Assembly (NCBI RefSeq): GCF_015831355.1
Contig: NZ_JADWYR010000002.1
Location: 930,001 to 994,000 of the forward strand
Direction: 5' to 3'
Source of the DNA: Panacibacter microcysteis
Lineage (GTDB): Bacteria > Bacteroidota > Bacteroidia > Chitinophagales > Chitinophagaceae
Length of the DNA: 64,000 nt
Below the pieces are notes generated by a model. That model had not been told where the DNA came from, did not search any database, and saw only the letters and a list, made by a program, of their open reading frames with translations. Both the position numbers and the translations under genes were made by a program. Positions 52,350 to 61,660 of the stretch are shown one piece after another; the stretch's first letter is position 1; each line of letters starts with the position of its first letter.

Positions 52350-53738
52350 CTAAACTTCTTTCATTTTTTCTGCATCCCAATGCATCACCTTATTCTGGAA
52401 ATAACTTTCATTACAGGCCAGGCATGGCGCTGCTGCGCGAAAACCAAATACCGGGTCTTCGATCGTTGGTGTGCCCGATCTTACCCCTTCGAAAAAGTTC
52501 ATAAAGTGGTGTACGTGTTCATCAAAATCTTCCGGCGCTTTGTAAATGATTGGTTTTGTTTCCGGCACTTTTTTATCTGCCTCAGAATATTTTCTATTGT
52601 ATTCGGCCATCAGTTTGTCCTGCATACTTTTAGGGAAGGTGTTGAACGAATCCCAGCCGCCGATGCCAGGCGCTTTAGGCATTTTATCGTGCGTTACTTT
52701 TAGACCATCCCAGCCAAGATCAATGGAGCCTTCGCTACCTGTAATGCGTGTGTAGCCGGTGTCTCCTTCACCACTTACAAAATTTACACGCAATGTAACC
52801 TGGAATGCAGGGTGCTCTTTACAATCAGGATATTCAAGAATGGATGTCATTACATCCGGTACATCGCGGCCGTCTTTCCAGTAGGTTAACCCTCCGAGTG
52901 AATAAATTTTTGATGGTCCTTTGGAGCCTGTTATAAAATGCAAACCCGTAAGCAGGTGTACAAAGAGATCTCCGGCAACACCGGTACCGCACTCGCGGTA
53001 ATTGCGCCAGCGGAAAAATTTCTTTTCATCGTACGCTGTTTTGTTTTTGGCGTATTGCTGGTAGCGTTCCCAGTCTACCGTTTGTGGGGAGGAGTCGAGC
53101 GGAATAGTGTATTGCCATGCGCCCAATGCACTGTGGCGGTTATTGACGGCCTCAACAGAATTGATCTGTCCTATCTCTCCTGCCAGGTATAACTCTTTCG
53201 CCTTTGCGAAGTTTAAACCACTGATGCCCTGGCTGCCCACCTGCATGGCTTTTTTAGAATCTTTCCAGGCATTCACCACATCCCACCCCTGCCCCAGCTG
53301 ATGCACCATGGGCTTCTCGCTATACACAGCCTTTCCTTTTTTCAAGGCATCTATACTTATGCGGCTGTGCCAGTTGTCGCTCGTTGCCACAATAACGGCA
53401 TCAATATCTTTACGCTCTAATATTTCTTCGTATTTCCTGGTAGTAAATATATGATCGCCAAACACTTCTTTGGCGCGCTGCAGGCGGCCATCATAAAGGT
53501 CGCAACAGGCTACGAGCTCCACGCCCGGCACTTTAAGTGCACTGCTTACATCAGAAAACCCCATTATACCCATACCTATTCCGGCAATGCGAATGGTGTC
53601 GCTGGCTGCATATTTTTTTTGCCACGCCAGTATGTGCTTTTCGTGTTGTTCCTGTGCGGCAAGACTTTTGAGCGACCCTGCACCGAGTAGTACTACAGAG
53701 CCACCAAGATTTTTGAGAAAGTTTCGGCGGTCAGACAT
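52350..53738 (-). CDS. Gfo/Idh/MocA family oxidoreductase with Tat signal
   Basis: The 462-aa protein begins MSDRRNFLKNLGGSVVLLGA, a twin-arginine signal, so the folded NAD(P)-bound enzyme is exported. The Rossmann fold is IRIAGIGMGIMGFSDVSSAL with an Asp at the end of strand 2 (ACCDLYDGRL). YSEKPMVHQL carries the EKP motif of the family, and GDLFVHLLTGLHFITG the conserved His region of the C-terminal domain. Members oxidise or epimerise sugars and inositols; with a Tat signal they are common in sugar-using Bacteroidota. Specific substrate unknown. Monocistronic with its own terminator. Confidence 0.9.
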   Translation of the reverse strand: MSDRRNFLKNLGGSVVLLGAGSLKSLAAQEQHEKHILAWQKKYAASDTIRIAGIGMGIMGFSDVSSALKVPGVELVACCDLYDGRLQRAKEVFGDHIFTTRKYEEILERKDIDAVIVATSDNWHSRISIDALKKGKAVYSEKPMVHQLGQGWDVVNAWKDSKKAMQVGSQGISGLNFAKAKELYLAGEIGQINSVEAVNNRHSALGAWQYTIPLDSSPQTVDWERYQQYAKNKTAYDEKKFFRWRNYRECGTGVAGDLFVHLLTGLHFITGSKGPSKIYSLGGLTYWKDGRDVPDVMTSILEYPDCKEHPAFQVTLRVNFVSGEGDTGYTRITGSEGSIDLGWDGLKVTHDKMPKAPGIGGWDSFNTFPKSMQDKLMAEYNRKYSEADKKVPETKPIIYKAPEDFDEHVHHFMNFFEGVRSGTPTIEDPVFGFRAAAPCLACNESYFQNKVMHWDAEKMKEV

Positions 53739-53805
53739 TGTGTTTACAATTTATGGTTAATCGTTAAAGGAAAAATCAGTTTTAGTATGGGCCGGGCAAA
53801 AGCAC

Positions 53806-53875
53806 ATGCATGATGCTTTTGTTGCGTCGCACTCTTGTACTGCATCACCTTTTTGAGCAACGATACTGCATATGC
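53806..53875 (+). repeat. Dispersed repeat, type b (copy)
   Basis: GTTGCGTCGCACTCTTGTAC at 53821-53840; GCAACGATACTGC follows near 53858. It lies upstream of the oxidoreductase gene and downstream of the DUF3467 gene. Confidence 0.75.
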
Positions 53876-53936
53876 AAAGCCGCGCCAAACAACGGGCACA
53901 ACAAATATGTAATACCGGTCCGTGTACAATCAAAAA

Positions 53937-53959
53937 ACCTTGAAGTCATGCTTCAAGGT
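53937..53959 (-). terminator. Terminator of the DUF3467 gene
   Basis: Perfect 9-bp stem ACCTTGAAG/CTTCAAGGT with loop TCATG; the minus strand continues with a T-run (TTTTTTG). Confidence 0.8.
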
Positions 53960-54030
53960 CTTTTACCTTCCCGATGAAGATAACAAAATTGTGTATTGCT
54001 AACTAATTTCCCGTCATAGATAAAGTATCA

Positions 54031-54348
54031 TTATGCCTGTGCTGTTGGTCCGCCAAAGTTCAGCGGCAGTTCTATTTGCTCCAGGTCCTGTATTTTGCCG
54101 TTTGCAGCTTCGTAGCGTTCTACATTTTCCTGTAACGCACGCATAAAACGTTTGGCATGCATAGGCGTAAAGATGATGCGTGATTTCACTTTGCTTTTGG
54201 GGGTGCCGGGCATTACATTTACAAAATCTATAACAAACTCTGCATGGCTGTGTGTAATAATGGCAAGGTTGGCGTAAGTACCTTCTGCAACTTCTTCAGT
54301 AATCTCAATGTTCAACTGGTTATTCTGTGGTGCTTGTTGATCGGCCAT
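54031..54348 (-). CDS. DUF3467 domain protein
   Basis: The 105-aa cytosolic protein matches the DUF3467 family: EVAEGTYANLAIITHSHAEF, FVIDFVNVMPGTPKSKV, SRIIFTPMHAKRFMRALQEN, and the closing ELPLNFGGPT. The family is widespread in Bacteroidota and other phyla but its molecular function is unknown. A TACATTTG (-7-like) lies on the minus strand at 54363-54370, about 15 bp upstream of the start, so the gene probably has its own promoter within the spacer next to the terminator of the zinc peptidase gene. Confidence 0.9.
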   Translation of the reverse strand: MADQQAPQNNQLNIEITEEVAEGTYANLAIITHSHAEFVIDFVNVMPGTPKSKVKSRIIFTPMHAKRFMRALQENVERYEAANGKIQDLEQIELPLNFGGPTAQA

Positions 54349-54362
54349 ATCATTATTTTTTA

Positions 54363-54370
54363 CAAATGTA
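54363..54370 (-). promoter_or_regulatory. Candidate -7 element for the DUF3467 gene
   Basis: TACATTTG on the minus strand fits TAnnTTTG. The -33 region is not clear because it overlaps the terminator at 54394-54423. Confidence 0.4.
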
Positions 54371-54393
54371 GCGTTGCAGTAGCATTAAGAAAA

Positions 54394-54423
54394 AAAGAGT
54401 TAAGCAAAGGTGCTTAACTCTTT
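54394..54423 (-). terminator. Terminator of the zinc metallopeptidase gene
   Basis: Perfect 12-bp stem AAAGAGTTAAGC/GCTTAACTCTTT with a 6-nt loop and, on the minus strand, a T-run. Confidence 0.8.
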
Positions 54424-54452
54424 AGTATTGGAATGTGGTTGAGCAGGTTTGA

Positions 54453-55148
54453 TTAATCCCTGCTTCTGCCCTGGTAAATGAGAATGTATTGTACCAGCAT
54501 GGCAATAGATGCAAGCGCAGCCACCACGTATGTAAGCGCGGCCCATTTCAGCGCATCTTTTGCTTTATCATGCTCAGCACCTCGTGCCATATTTGTAGTC
54601 TCGAGCCATTTCAATGCCCTGGCAGATGCGTCGAACTCTACCGGCAGTGTAATAACGGAGAACAAGGTAGAAACGGCGAATAAAACAATGCCTATCAATA
54701 AAACAACCTGGCTGCCACCGCCAAAAGTAAAAAGACCAAGCCCCGCCAGGATAACCCATTGTGCAAGGTTACTGCTTACCTGTACGGCAGGTACCATTTT
54801 GGAGCGTAGCATCAACATGGAATAGGCTGTGGCATGCTGCACTGCATGGCCGCACTCATGCGCAGCAACTGCGGCAGCAGAAACCGACCTGCCGGCATAT
54901 ACATCAGGGCTTAGATTGACTGTTTTCTTTGTGGGGTCGTAGTGGTCACTTAAAAAACCGTTTACAGATACAACCTGCACGTCGTATATGCCATTGTCCC
55001 GGAGCATTTTTTCAGCAATTTCTTTACCGCTTAATCCGCTGGATAAAGGAACTTTTCCATACATAGCAAATTTGCTCTTCAGCCTGAACTGAACAACCAT
55101 GCCAATAAGCATAAATACAAGAGAGATAATAATTATTCCTGGTGTCAT
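54453..55148 (-). CDS. Membrane zinc metallopeptidase, YugP family
   Basis: The 231-aa protein has an N-terminal helix (IIIISLVFMLIGMVVQF), the segment GIYDVQVVSVNGFLSDHYDP typical of the family, and the zinc motif HECGH (H97, E98, H101) in AAAVAAHECGHAVQHATAYS. Three more membrane helices follow (QWVILAGLGLFTF, VVLLIGIVLFAVSTLF, YVVAALASIAMLVQYILI). This is the YugP/PF04298 neutral zinc metallopeptidase layout. Substrates are unknown; an envelope quality-control role is plausible. Monocistronic. Confidence 0.9.
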   Translation of the reverse strand: MTPGIIIISLVFMLIGMVVQFRLKSKFAMYGKVPLSSGLSGKEIAEKMLRDNGIYDVQVVSVNGFLSDHYDPTKKTVNLSPDVYAGRSVSAAAVAAHECGHAVQHATAYSMLMLRSKMVPAVQVSSNLAQWVILAGLGLFTFGGGSQVVLLIGIVLFAVSTLFSVITLPVEFDASARALKWLETTNMARGAEHDKAKDALKWAALTYVVAALASIAMLVQYILIYQGRSRD

Positions 55149-55350
55149 TTAATAAGTGTTTGTATGTAGTGTCCAAGAAATATACCACCCGTATGGGTAT
55201 GACGAATTAGCAGTAATGCAGGGATGTAAAGCAAACATTCCTGCATGCTGCAGGTATCTTATGCGTTACTTTGATATAATACATTGGTTGATTTGGTTTT
55301 AATATTATTCTCCTATATTTATAGACATTTTAAAATTCTAACATTTGCTT

Positions 55351-57729
55351 ATGAACAATCTGTTTTATGCTGTTCCTGCCATGGGAATAATAGGTCTTCT
55401 TTATACACTGATCAAATTCAACTGGGTAGCCCGGCAAGATCCGGGAAATGCACGTATGCAGGAGATCAGCAAATACATTGCTGAAGGAGCTATGGCTTTC
55501 TTAAAAGCTGAGTGGAAGATACTTTCTTACTTCGTTGCCATCACAGCAGTTCTGCTGGGTGTTATGGCGTATAGCAATCCAGAATCTCATTGGTCCATTG
55601 CTATTTCCTTTATTGTTGGTGGGGTGTTCAGTGCAACTGCCGGATACATCGGTATGCGTGTGGCAACCAAGGCTAACGTACGTACCGCGCAGGCTGCAAG
55701 AACAAGCCTTGCAAAAGCATTGAATGTTTCTTTTACCGGGGGCTCGGTTATGGGGCTGGGTGTTGCCGGCCTTGCAGTACTTGGGCTCGGCAGTATCTTC
55801 ATAATACTGTATATGACTTTTGTGGGCGACTATGTTAGTGGCACCGAAGAGTTTAAAACTGCCATGCTTAAATCAATAGAAGTACTCACCGGTTTTTCCC
55901 TGGGTGCTGAATCAATTGCATTGTTTGCCCGTGTTGGCGGTGGTATTTATACCAAGGCTGCAGATGTGGGTGCAGATCTTGTAGGAAAAGTAGAAGCAGG
56001 CATTCCTGAGGATGATCCGCGCAACCCTGCAACTATTGCAGACAATGTGGGCGATAATGTGGGCGACGTAGCTGGTATGGGTGCAGATCTGTTTGGCTCT
56101 TATGTGGCTACCGTACTTGCCACAATGGTACTTGGGCAGGAGACAGTTTCGAATGATATGTTTGGCGGCCTGGCTCCCGTTCTCTTACCAATGCTTATAG
56201 CGGCAACCGGCATCATCTTTTCCATTGTCGCAACTTTCTTTGTGAAAATAAGTGAAAGCGCAGGCATTAGTAATGCTGTTGTACAAAAAGCATTGAATAT
56301 GGGCAACTGGGGCTCTATGATACTGGCTGGTGCTGCAAGTGTAGGACTGGTGTATTACCTGTTGCCGGAAACGATGTCTTTACGTGGCATCGAGTTTAGC
56401 AAATGGGGCGTTTTGGGCGCTATCGCTGTGGGTTTGGTTGTAGGTACTTTAATGAGTATGATAACCGAATATTACACTGCTATGGGTAAACGCCCGGTAT
56501 TGAGTATTATACGTCAAAGCGCCACCGGCCACGGTACAAACGTAATAGGCGGACTAGCCGTAGGTATGGAGTCTACATTTCTTCCTATTCTTGTGCTCGC
56601 AGGCGGTATTTATGGTTCATATTATTGCGCCGGCTTGTACGGTGTGGCCATTGCAGCTGCAGGTATGATGGCCACAACGGCTATGCAACTTGCCATAGAT
56701 GCATTTGGACCTATTGCAGATAATGCGGGTGGTATTGCTGAAATGAGCGAGTTACCACCCGATGTTCGCGAAAAAACTGACGTGCTGGATGCTGTAGGAA
56801 ATACCACTGCCGCAACCGGTAAGGGTTTTGCCATTGCCTCTGCTGCATTAACCGCCCTTGCTTTATTTGCTGCGTTTGTAGGTGTTGCCGGTATAGATGG
56901 TATTGATATTTACAAGGCTGATGTACTGGCCTCCCTCTTCGTGGGTGGCATGATCCCTTTTATTTTTTCGTCACTTGCTATTCGTGCCGTTGGCCAGGCA
57001 GCTATGGCAATGGTTGAAGAAGTGCGCCGCCAGTTCCGCACTATTCCCGGAATTATGGAAGGTACAGGTAAACCTGAGTATGATAAATGCGTTGCCATTT
57101 CTACCGAAGCATCATTAAAAAAGATGATGTTACCCGGCGCCATTGCCATTATTTCTCCATTAATCATTGGTTTCCTGCTGGGGCCCGAAGCATTGGGTGG
57201 CTTTCTTGCAGGCGCAACGGTAAGTGGTGTATTAATGGGTATGTTTCAAAACAATGCGGGTGGCGCATGGGATAATGCCAAGAAAAGTTTTGAAAAAGGT
57301 GTTGAAATAAACGGGCAGATCTACAAAAAGAAAAGTGAACCCCACAAGGCCGCGGTAACAGGCGATACCGTTGGTGATCCTTTTAAAGATACTTCAGGCC
57401 CTTCTATGAACATTCTTATTAAACTCATGTCAATTGTATCATTGGTTATTGCACCAACACTCGCACAAATGCACGGTACCGAAGGCTCGGCAATGAATAC
57501 GCAAAAAACCGGCAATGTTTACTCGCAGGCAAGCTCCCAAAAAGAACAACTGGTTGAGGCATTGAGGGCAGATTACCCATCAAAGGATAATGAAGTAAAT
57601 ACCATTAAAATAAAGGATGGTCATATAACGGTGAATGACCACATGCTGTCTGACGAGGAACTTAAAAAATACAGTGCTTACCTCGGGAAAGGCACAGATA
57701 TTGAACTGACTGAAACAATAACACCATAA
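55351..57729 (+). CDS. hppA: K+-dependent membrane pyrophosphatase (H+ or Na+ pumping)
   Basis: The ~792-aa integral membrane enzyme hydrolyses pyrophosphate and pumps H+ or Na+ out of the cytoplasm. Signature segments are intact: [38 protein letters not shown] and [17 protein letters not shown] with the Asp clusters that bind Mg-PPi. [10 protein letters not shown] has Ala at the position where K+-independent enzymes carry Lys, so K+ dependence is expected (known rule for this family). The ATG at 55351 ([12 protein letters not shown]) is chosen over a TTG two codons upstream. The C-terminal ~90 residues, after the last helix (AQMHGTEGS onward), form an extra soluble tail with no recognised function. 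Strong terminator follows. Confidence 0.95.
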   Translation: MNNLFYAVPAMGIIGLLYTLIKFNWVARQDPGNARMQEISKYIAEGAMAFLKAEWKILSYFVAITAVLLGVMAYSNPESHWSIAISFIVGGVFSATAGYIGMRVATKANVRTAQAARTSLAKALNVSFTGGSVMGLGVAGLAVLGLGSIFIILYMTFVGDYVSGTEEFKTAMLKSIEVLTGFSLGAESIALFARVGGGIYTKAADVGADLVGKVEAGIPEDDPRNPATIADNVGDNVGDVAGMGADLFGSYVATVLATMVLGQETVSNDMFGGLAPVLLPMLIAATGIIFSIVATFFVKISESAGISNAVVQKALNMGNWGSMILAGAASVGLVYYLLPETMSLRGIEFSKWGVLGAIAVGLVVGTLMSMITEYYTAMGKRPVLSIIRQSATGHGTNVIGGLAVGMESTFLPILVLAGGIYGSYYCAGLYGVAIAAAGMMATTAMQLAIDAFGPIADNAGGIAEMSELPPDVREKTDVLDAVGNTTAATGKGFAIASAALTALALFAAFVGVAGIDGIDIYKADVLASLFVGGMIPFIFSSLAIRAVGQAAMAMVEEVRRQFRTIPGIMEGTGKPEYDKCVAISTEASLKKMMLPGAIAIISPLIIGFLLGPEALGGFLAGATVSGVLMGMFQNNAGGAWDNAKKSFEKGVEINGQIYKKKSEPHKAAVTGDTVGDPFKDTSGPSMNILIKLMSIVSLVIAPTLAQMHGTEGSAMNTQKTGNVYSQASSQKEQLVEALRADYPSKDNEVNTIKIKDGHITVNDHMLSDEELKKYSAYLGKGTDIELTETITP

Positions 57730-57755
57730 GTTTTCTACCGTCAACCATAAAAACG

Positions 57756-57785
57756 TCCCCGGCGTAACTGCCGGGGATTTTTTTT
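57756..57785 (+). terminator. Terminator of the pyrophosphatase gene
   Basis: Perfect 8-bp stem TCCCCGGC/GCCGGGGA with a 6-nt loop followed by eight T. Confidence 0.9.
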
Positions 57786-57787
57786 GT

Positions 57788-57852
57788 GTACCAGGCGACA
57801 CCACTTTATGCATCGCCTGTTGCGTCGCACGCTTGTACGGCAACAATACTAT
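57788..57852 (+). repeat. Dispersed repeat, type b (copy), in the gene-free stretch 57730-58108
   Basis: GCATCGCCT then GTTGCGTCGCACGCTTGTAC at 57819-57838. This copy links the type-a left flank (GCATCGCCT) to a type-b core, showing that the two types are one family. Confidence 0.8.
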
Positions 57853-57957
57853 GCAGCACGGGCGACCGTACTGCTGCTGCCAAAAGCAGGTTTTGCAGGA
57901 ACGTGTTAATTACTTTCCTTATAGATTAACGATGCGCCATTTGCCATTCCAAAAAAA

Positions 57958-57981
57958 GACCGCCACGTAATAGGGCGGTCT
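57958..57981 (-). terminator. Terminator of the metzincin gene
   Basis: Stem AGACCGCC/GGCGGTCT with an 8-nt loop; on the minus strand TTTTTTT follows. It lies beyond the type-a repeat, so that repeat is transcribed in the 3' end of the metzincin message. Confidence 0.75.
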
Positions 57982-58039
57982 GTGCATTTTATAACTTTTC
58001 GGTAGTATCACACTTTAGCTTCGTGTTGCTGAATAAAGT

Positions 58040-58100
58040 TCCGGGCGTACAAGTGAGTGACACAACAGAAGCTTAATAGCAGCACTACAGCCGGCAACAC
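58040..58100 (-). repeat. Dispersed repeat, type a (copy)
   Basis: Inverted core ACAAGTGAGTGACACAAC at 58049-58066, with AGAAGCTTAATAGCAGCACTAC beyond; the left arm GCATCGCC is missing here. Confidence 0.75.
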
Positions 58101-58108
58101 AATTTCCT

Positions 58109-60802
58109 TTATTGTTTAATGATACTTTGTTTTGCAACAACTTTACCTTCTGCATCTGTAACTTTTATGTAATAGTTACCCGCTGCAACATTTGACATCG
58201 GTATTTTGATCGTTTGTTCACCTTGTGCAGCATCGAAGAAACTGTTGCGTACAATTTTACCTGTAACATCGTACACGCTATACTGGTATTTTGATTCACT
58301 GTTAGCTGTAATATTCACTACTAATATATCCTTAACCGGGTTTGGATAAATATGTATTAAACGTACTGATTCGTTCCCGATATTGATGATATTAGAATAA
58401 TCAACGGAACCATCATTGTTGACAATTGCCAGGCGATAAAAATTATTGCCCGCAAACGGAAGCGCGTCGGTATATGTGTGTTTGCCCAGCAGGTCTGTGC
58501 CACTTACTGCCAATGCACCAATTTCTTTAAAGTCTGTGCCATTTGCGCTCTTTTCAATCTTCACTGATTTAACATTAATGGCCTGTACAATATCAATATA
58601 AAGTTTATTGGTATTGTTGATGTACTCACCGGTAAACTTCGCTACTGACAAAGGCAAAGCTGAACCATTTAACGTTACAGAGAATTTTGCTTTTGTATTG
58701 CGTAAGCCATCGAAATAAAGCAAATAGTTATGATTGGCTGCAAGACCTGTGATGGCTGCTACAGAGCCGTTGGCTGAGAATGAACGGCATGCAACAGGTG
58801 CAGGGAAACTTTGGCCGGCGGGGCAGGTAGTTACATCGAATACCAACATCTTTACGCCCTGGCCGGTACAGTTTGCCTGGTCTGCGGGCGTGGTGGCGTA
58901 ATTACTGACCAGCACATTCAAAGTGCCGTTGGTGGAGGTGCCGGTTTTTAAGGCATAGTACGCGTTATTTACTACAAACTGGCCGTAGCTTACTGTTGTG
59001 CCCCCACAGTTGGTAACATTTGACTGAGGGTCTGAAAGTTTGTTACTTGTGGCATGCACAAGATCGAAGTTAACAACGGTATTCAAAGGCGTCACCGATG
59101 TTGGGAAGGCCGACGGGCAATTATCGTTTGGAATTACGGTGTAGGAAAGCGGGGTCATTTCAGTAGTGAACAAATCACATACCCCATAAGTATCATTTCT
59201 TTTTTTCGTTGCGTAAAGACCACCTTGATAAGCTGATGCGTCTAAGGAACGCCTATTTACATAATTTGAAATTGCATAATGCATTAGCTTGTTTGGATTT
59301 ACGTATAATGCATTGTTACCCTGATTTCTCTCATCGCCATCGTTTATATGCGCCAGATTTAAAGCATGCCCAAGCTCATGAAAAATAACCATTTCTAGAT
59401 CAAGATCGTTACCCTGCGGGAAGCAGGAACCTTCTTCAAAAGTTGTACTTCCGGAAGAAACTCCGTTGTTTCTTATAACAATATCAAATCCTGTTCTTTG
59501 CGCGGGATAAAGTTCTGTTGAATTCTTTGAACAGGCGGAAAAAAAACTATAGGTTGTAGCAAGCGTTCCGTCAGGCAGTATGTTCGCGTCAGCACCTTTA
59601 TTTCTGTTATCGAACATAATAATATTAATATTGTCGTCTGCCACCAATTGAACGGTAGTTGTTGAACCCTGAATAAAATTTAGCCCTATTTGTTCTTTCC
59701 ATGTAGCCAATGCTCTTTCAAAAGTCACTTTTTCAGGGGCCGTGCTAAAGTTTTTTCCACCACCCGCTGTACTGGTACAATATCTATAAGTATATCCCCC
59801 TTGTCCGTTTGTATTCATCATTCTAGGCTCTCCGGCAATAACGGATCCCCCAAAGTTGAATTCAGGTGTAATGAGGCTGTAAAATACATTTAAAATATCA
59901 CTAGATGTAGTTACAGAACCGCTACTCGTTACAACTGAAATTTTACCCGTGGCAGCAACACCACTATTTGATTGCCTGCTAACACCACCTGGCACTTGTA
60001 AAACAATCTTTGTATCACTCCATGAAATGATATTTTTTGAAGTGTATGGCAAAGAATAACTTGGAATATCACTGGAACTGTTGCCATTTTTAAATCGCAC
60101 GGCACATAATCCGCCAGGAGAGCCAAAACCTGAACCATTTATAGTTAATACGTTGTTTGCAGCATCACTAAATGTTCCAGCCGTAACAGTCGTCGGACTA
60201 AACGAACTTATTGTTGCGGCTAGTGTGCCCGTTTCTGAATTGGAAGCATTTGTACTCTGGACCTTAAATGAATTATCAATAACCTTCAATAATCCGGTCT
60301 TACTTTTCAATGTACTATAAAATGTTGTTTCGATACCCTTGTAGTTAGCAAAAGGCGCATAGGCAACATCATTTATTTCGTCATACGAGAAAAAACCCTG
60401 AGCACTACTATAAACATCATACATAATTTTATTAGAGAAAGGAGATTTCCTATTCTGTTTAGCATTTAAGAAAAAAACCCCTTTATCATTCACATCCAAA
60501 TCCAGCAGATCGGAAGCTTCTATGTATCTTAAACCAACAGTGCCTCCCACTGTAATAATCTCAATCTTTTTGTCTTTTACTTCACCTTTAAAAGATTTAT
60601 AGATTTCGATTGTGTTAGAGGTGTAAATCATCGTCTGATCTTCATTCCAAAAGCTTTGTCTGGCAATAACCTTTCCTTCTACAATCAGGGATGATTTTTG
60701 AACTTTCTCATCCAGTTCAATTTTATATAACTGGGCGAAAGAAAATGTTGTTGATAAAAGCAGCAGCGTAGCAATTGAGCAAATGTGTTTAAATGCTTTC
60801 AT
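58109..60802 (-). CDS. Secreted metzincin-type metalloprotease with IPT/TIG domain and T9SS type A sorting domain
   Basis: The 897-aa protein has a signal peptide (1-23), a propeptide-like region (about 24-190), an IPT/TIG domain (about 200-310; SSFSPTTVTAGTF, LTINGSGFGSPGG), then the protease domain with FHELGHALNLAH (about 472-483), the HExxHxxGxxH zinc motif of metzincins, and VNPNKLMHYAI as the Met-turn. A CUB/pre-peptidase-like beta region follows, and the last ~80 residues (HIYPNPVKDILVVNI, YSVYDVTGKIVRN, GNYYIKVTDAEGKVVAKQ) are a type A sorting domain for T9SS export. Likely an extracellular or surface protease. Several cysteines in the middle suggest disulfides. Monocistronic. Confidence 0.9.
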   Translation of the reverse strand: MKAFKHICSIATLLLLSTTFSFAQLYKIELDEKVQKSSLIVEGKVIARQSFWNEDQTMIYTSNTIEIYKSFKGEVKDKKIEIITVGGTVGLRYIEASDLLDLDVNDKGVFFLNAKQNRKSPFSNKIMYDVYSSAQGFFSYDEINDVAYAPFANYKGIETTFYSTLKSKTGLLKVIDNSFKVQSTNASNSETGTLAATISSFSPTTVTAGTFSDAANNVLTINGSGFGSPGGLCAVRFKNGNSSSDIPSYSLPYTSKNIISWSDTKIVLQVPGGVSRQSNSGVAATGKISVVTSSGSVTTSSDILNVFYSLITPEFNFGGSVIAGEPRMMNTNGQGGYTYRYCTSTAGGGKNFSTAPEKVTFERALATWKEQIGLNFIQGSTTTVQLVADDNINIIMFDNRNKGADANILPDGTLATTYSFFSACSKNSTELYPAQRTGFDIVIRNNGVSSGSTTFEEGSCFPQGNDLDLEMVIFHELGHALNLAHINDGDERNQGNNALYVNPNKLMHYAISNYVNRRSLDASAYQGGLYATKKRNDTYGVCDLFTTEMTPLSYTVIPNDNCPSAFPTSVTPLNTVVNFDLVHATSNKLSDPQSNVTNCGGTTVSYGQFVVNNAYYALKTGTSTNGTLNVLVSNYATTPADQANCTGQGVKMLVFDVTTCPAGQSFPAPVACRSFSANGSVAAITGLAANHNYLLYFDGLRNTKAKFSVTLNGSALPLSVAKFTGEYINNTNKLYIDIVQAINVKSVKIEKSANGTDFKEIGALAVSGTDLLGKHTYTDALPFAGNNFYRLAIVNNDGSVDYSNIINIGNESVRLIHIYPNPVKDILVVNITANSESKYQYSVYDVTGKIVRNSFFDAAQGEQTIKIPMSNVAAGNYYIKVTDAEGKVVAKQSIIKQ

Positions 60803-60867
60803 ATAGTTGGTTTTTAGCGAAATGCAACGGATAAAAATACTGAAAATATATACGCAGAAAACAAAAA

Positions 60868-60887
60868 AGCCGTTCTGTTGAACGGCT
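60868..60887 (-). terminator. Terminator of the PUR-family gene
   Basis: Perfect 8-bp stem AGCCGTTC/GAACGGCT with a 4-nt loop and, on the minus strand, TTTTTTG. Confidence 0.85.
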
Positions 60888-60907
60888 AAAATATTGGAAG
60901 TTTTTTA

Positions 60908-61339
60908 TTACCATTTGTCTACTTCTTCAGTGGCTCCATTGGAAGCAGCAGGTGTTTCTGTAATAACTTCAACAACGGAAACGCTCTCTACAGTCTCAAT
61001 TGTTGCAACAACTTCTTCGTTTGCTTCCACCCCTTCCTGCGTTTCAGCATACTCATGGTTAAACGCGTCAAAATCAAAATCAGGCATCAGCTCGGTTTTT
61101 ACGTAATCAACAGCTTCACCAAGTGCTTTTATAAACTTATTGAAGTCTTCTTTGTAGAGAAATATCTTATGCCTGTCGTAACCATCTTCATTAAAACGTT
61201 TCCTGCTCTCTGTAATGGTTAAGAAATAATCATTACCGCGTGTTGCACGAACATCAAAGAAATAAGTTCTCCTTTTACCTGCCCTGATGCGTTTACTGTA
61301 CACGCTTTCCATTTTCTTGTCGTTGTTTTCGTAAGCCAC
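60908..61339 (-). CDS. PUR family DNA/RNA-binding protein (DUF3276)
   Basis: The 143-aa protein has a PUR-type fold in its first ~95 residues: SVYSKRIRAGKRRTYFFDVR, DYFLTITESRKRFNEDGYDR, HKIFLYKEDFNKFIKALGEA. This is the DUF3276 family of Bacteroidota and spirochaetes, which bind single-stranded nucleic acid. The remaining ~45 residues are an acidic Glu/Val-rich tail, probably disordered. A strong promoter lies at 61378-61407 and a terminator follows, so it is a single-gene unit. The physiological target is unknown. Confidence 0.9.
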   Translation of the reverse strand: MAYENNDKKMESVYSKRIRAGKRRTYFFDVRATRGNDYFLTITESRKRFNEDGYDRHKIFLYKEDFNKFIKALGEAVDYVKTELMPDFDFDAFNHEYAETQEGVEANEEVVATIETVESVSVVEVITETPAASNGATEEVDKW

Positions 61340-61377
61340 TGGTTAATACGATTTTGGTTAATTAATCCGATGATGCG

Positions 61378-61407
61378 CAAATATAGTATTGTTTTAATAT
61401 TGCCAAA
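61378..61407 (-). promoter_or_regulatory. Bacteroidota-type promoter for the PUR-family gene
   Basis: On the minus strand TTTG (61407-61404), 18 bp, then TATATTTG (61385-61378). The spacer is one base shorter than the usual 19-21. It is the main feature of the 321-bp gene-free stretch 61340-61660; a weak TAACTTCG at 61636-61643 may serve ccmE on the other strand. Confidence 0.55.
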
Positions 61408-61660
61408 ATTTTAGCAATTCATTTCGGGTTTTTTTTCAATTTTTCAATTAAGAATTAATCGTAAGGGGTTTAGTCAGCCTGTACCGGGGGCAAATATTCA
61501 CCGAATTATCGTAATCTATGTGATAAGGCATACCTGATATATATATATGATTCATAAACTTCTATACTGTTTGTTGCTTTAACAACCTTTAACGATATTC
61601 ATTTAAACCAACTGTTAAAACAATTGTTTTTGAACTAACTTCGCAACGAAAACCTCCTGG

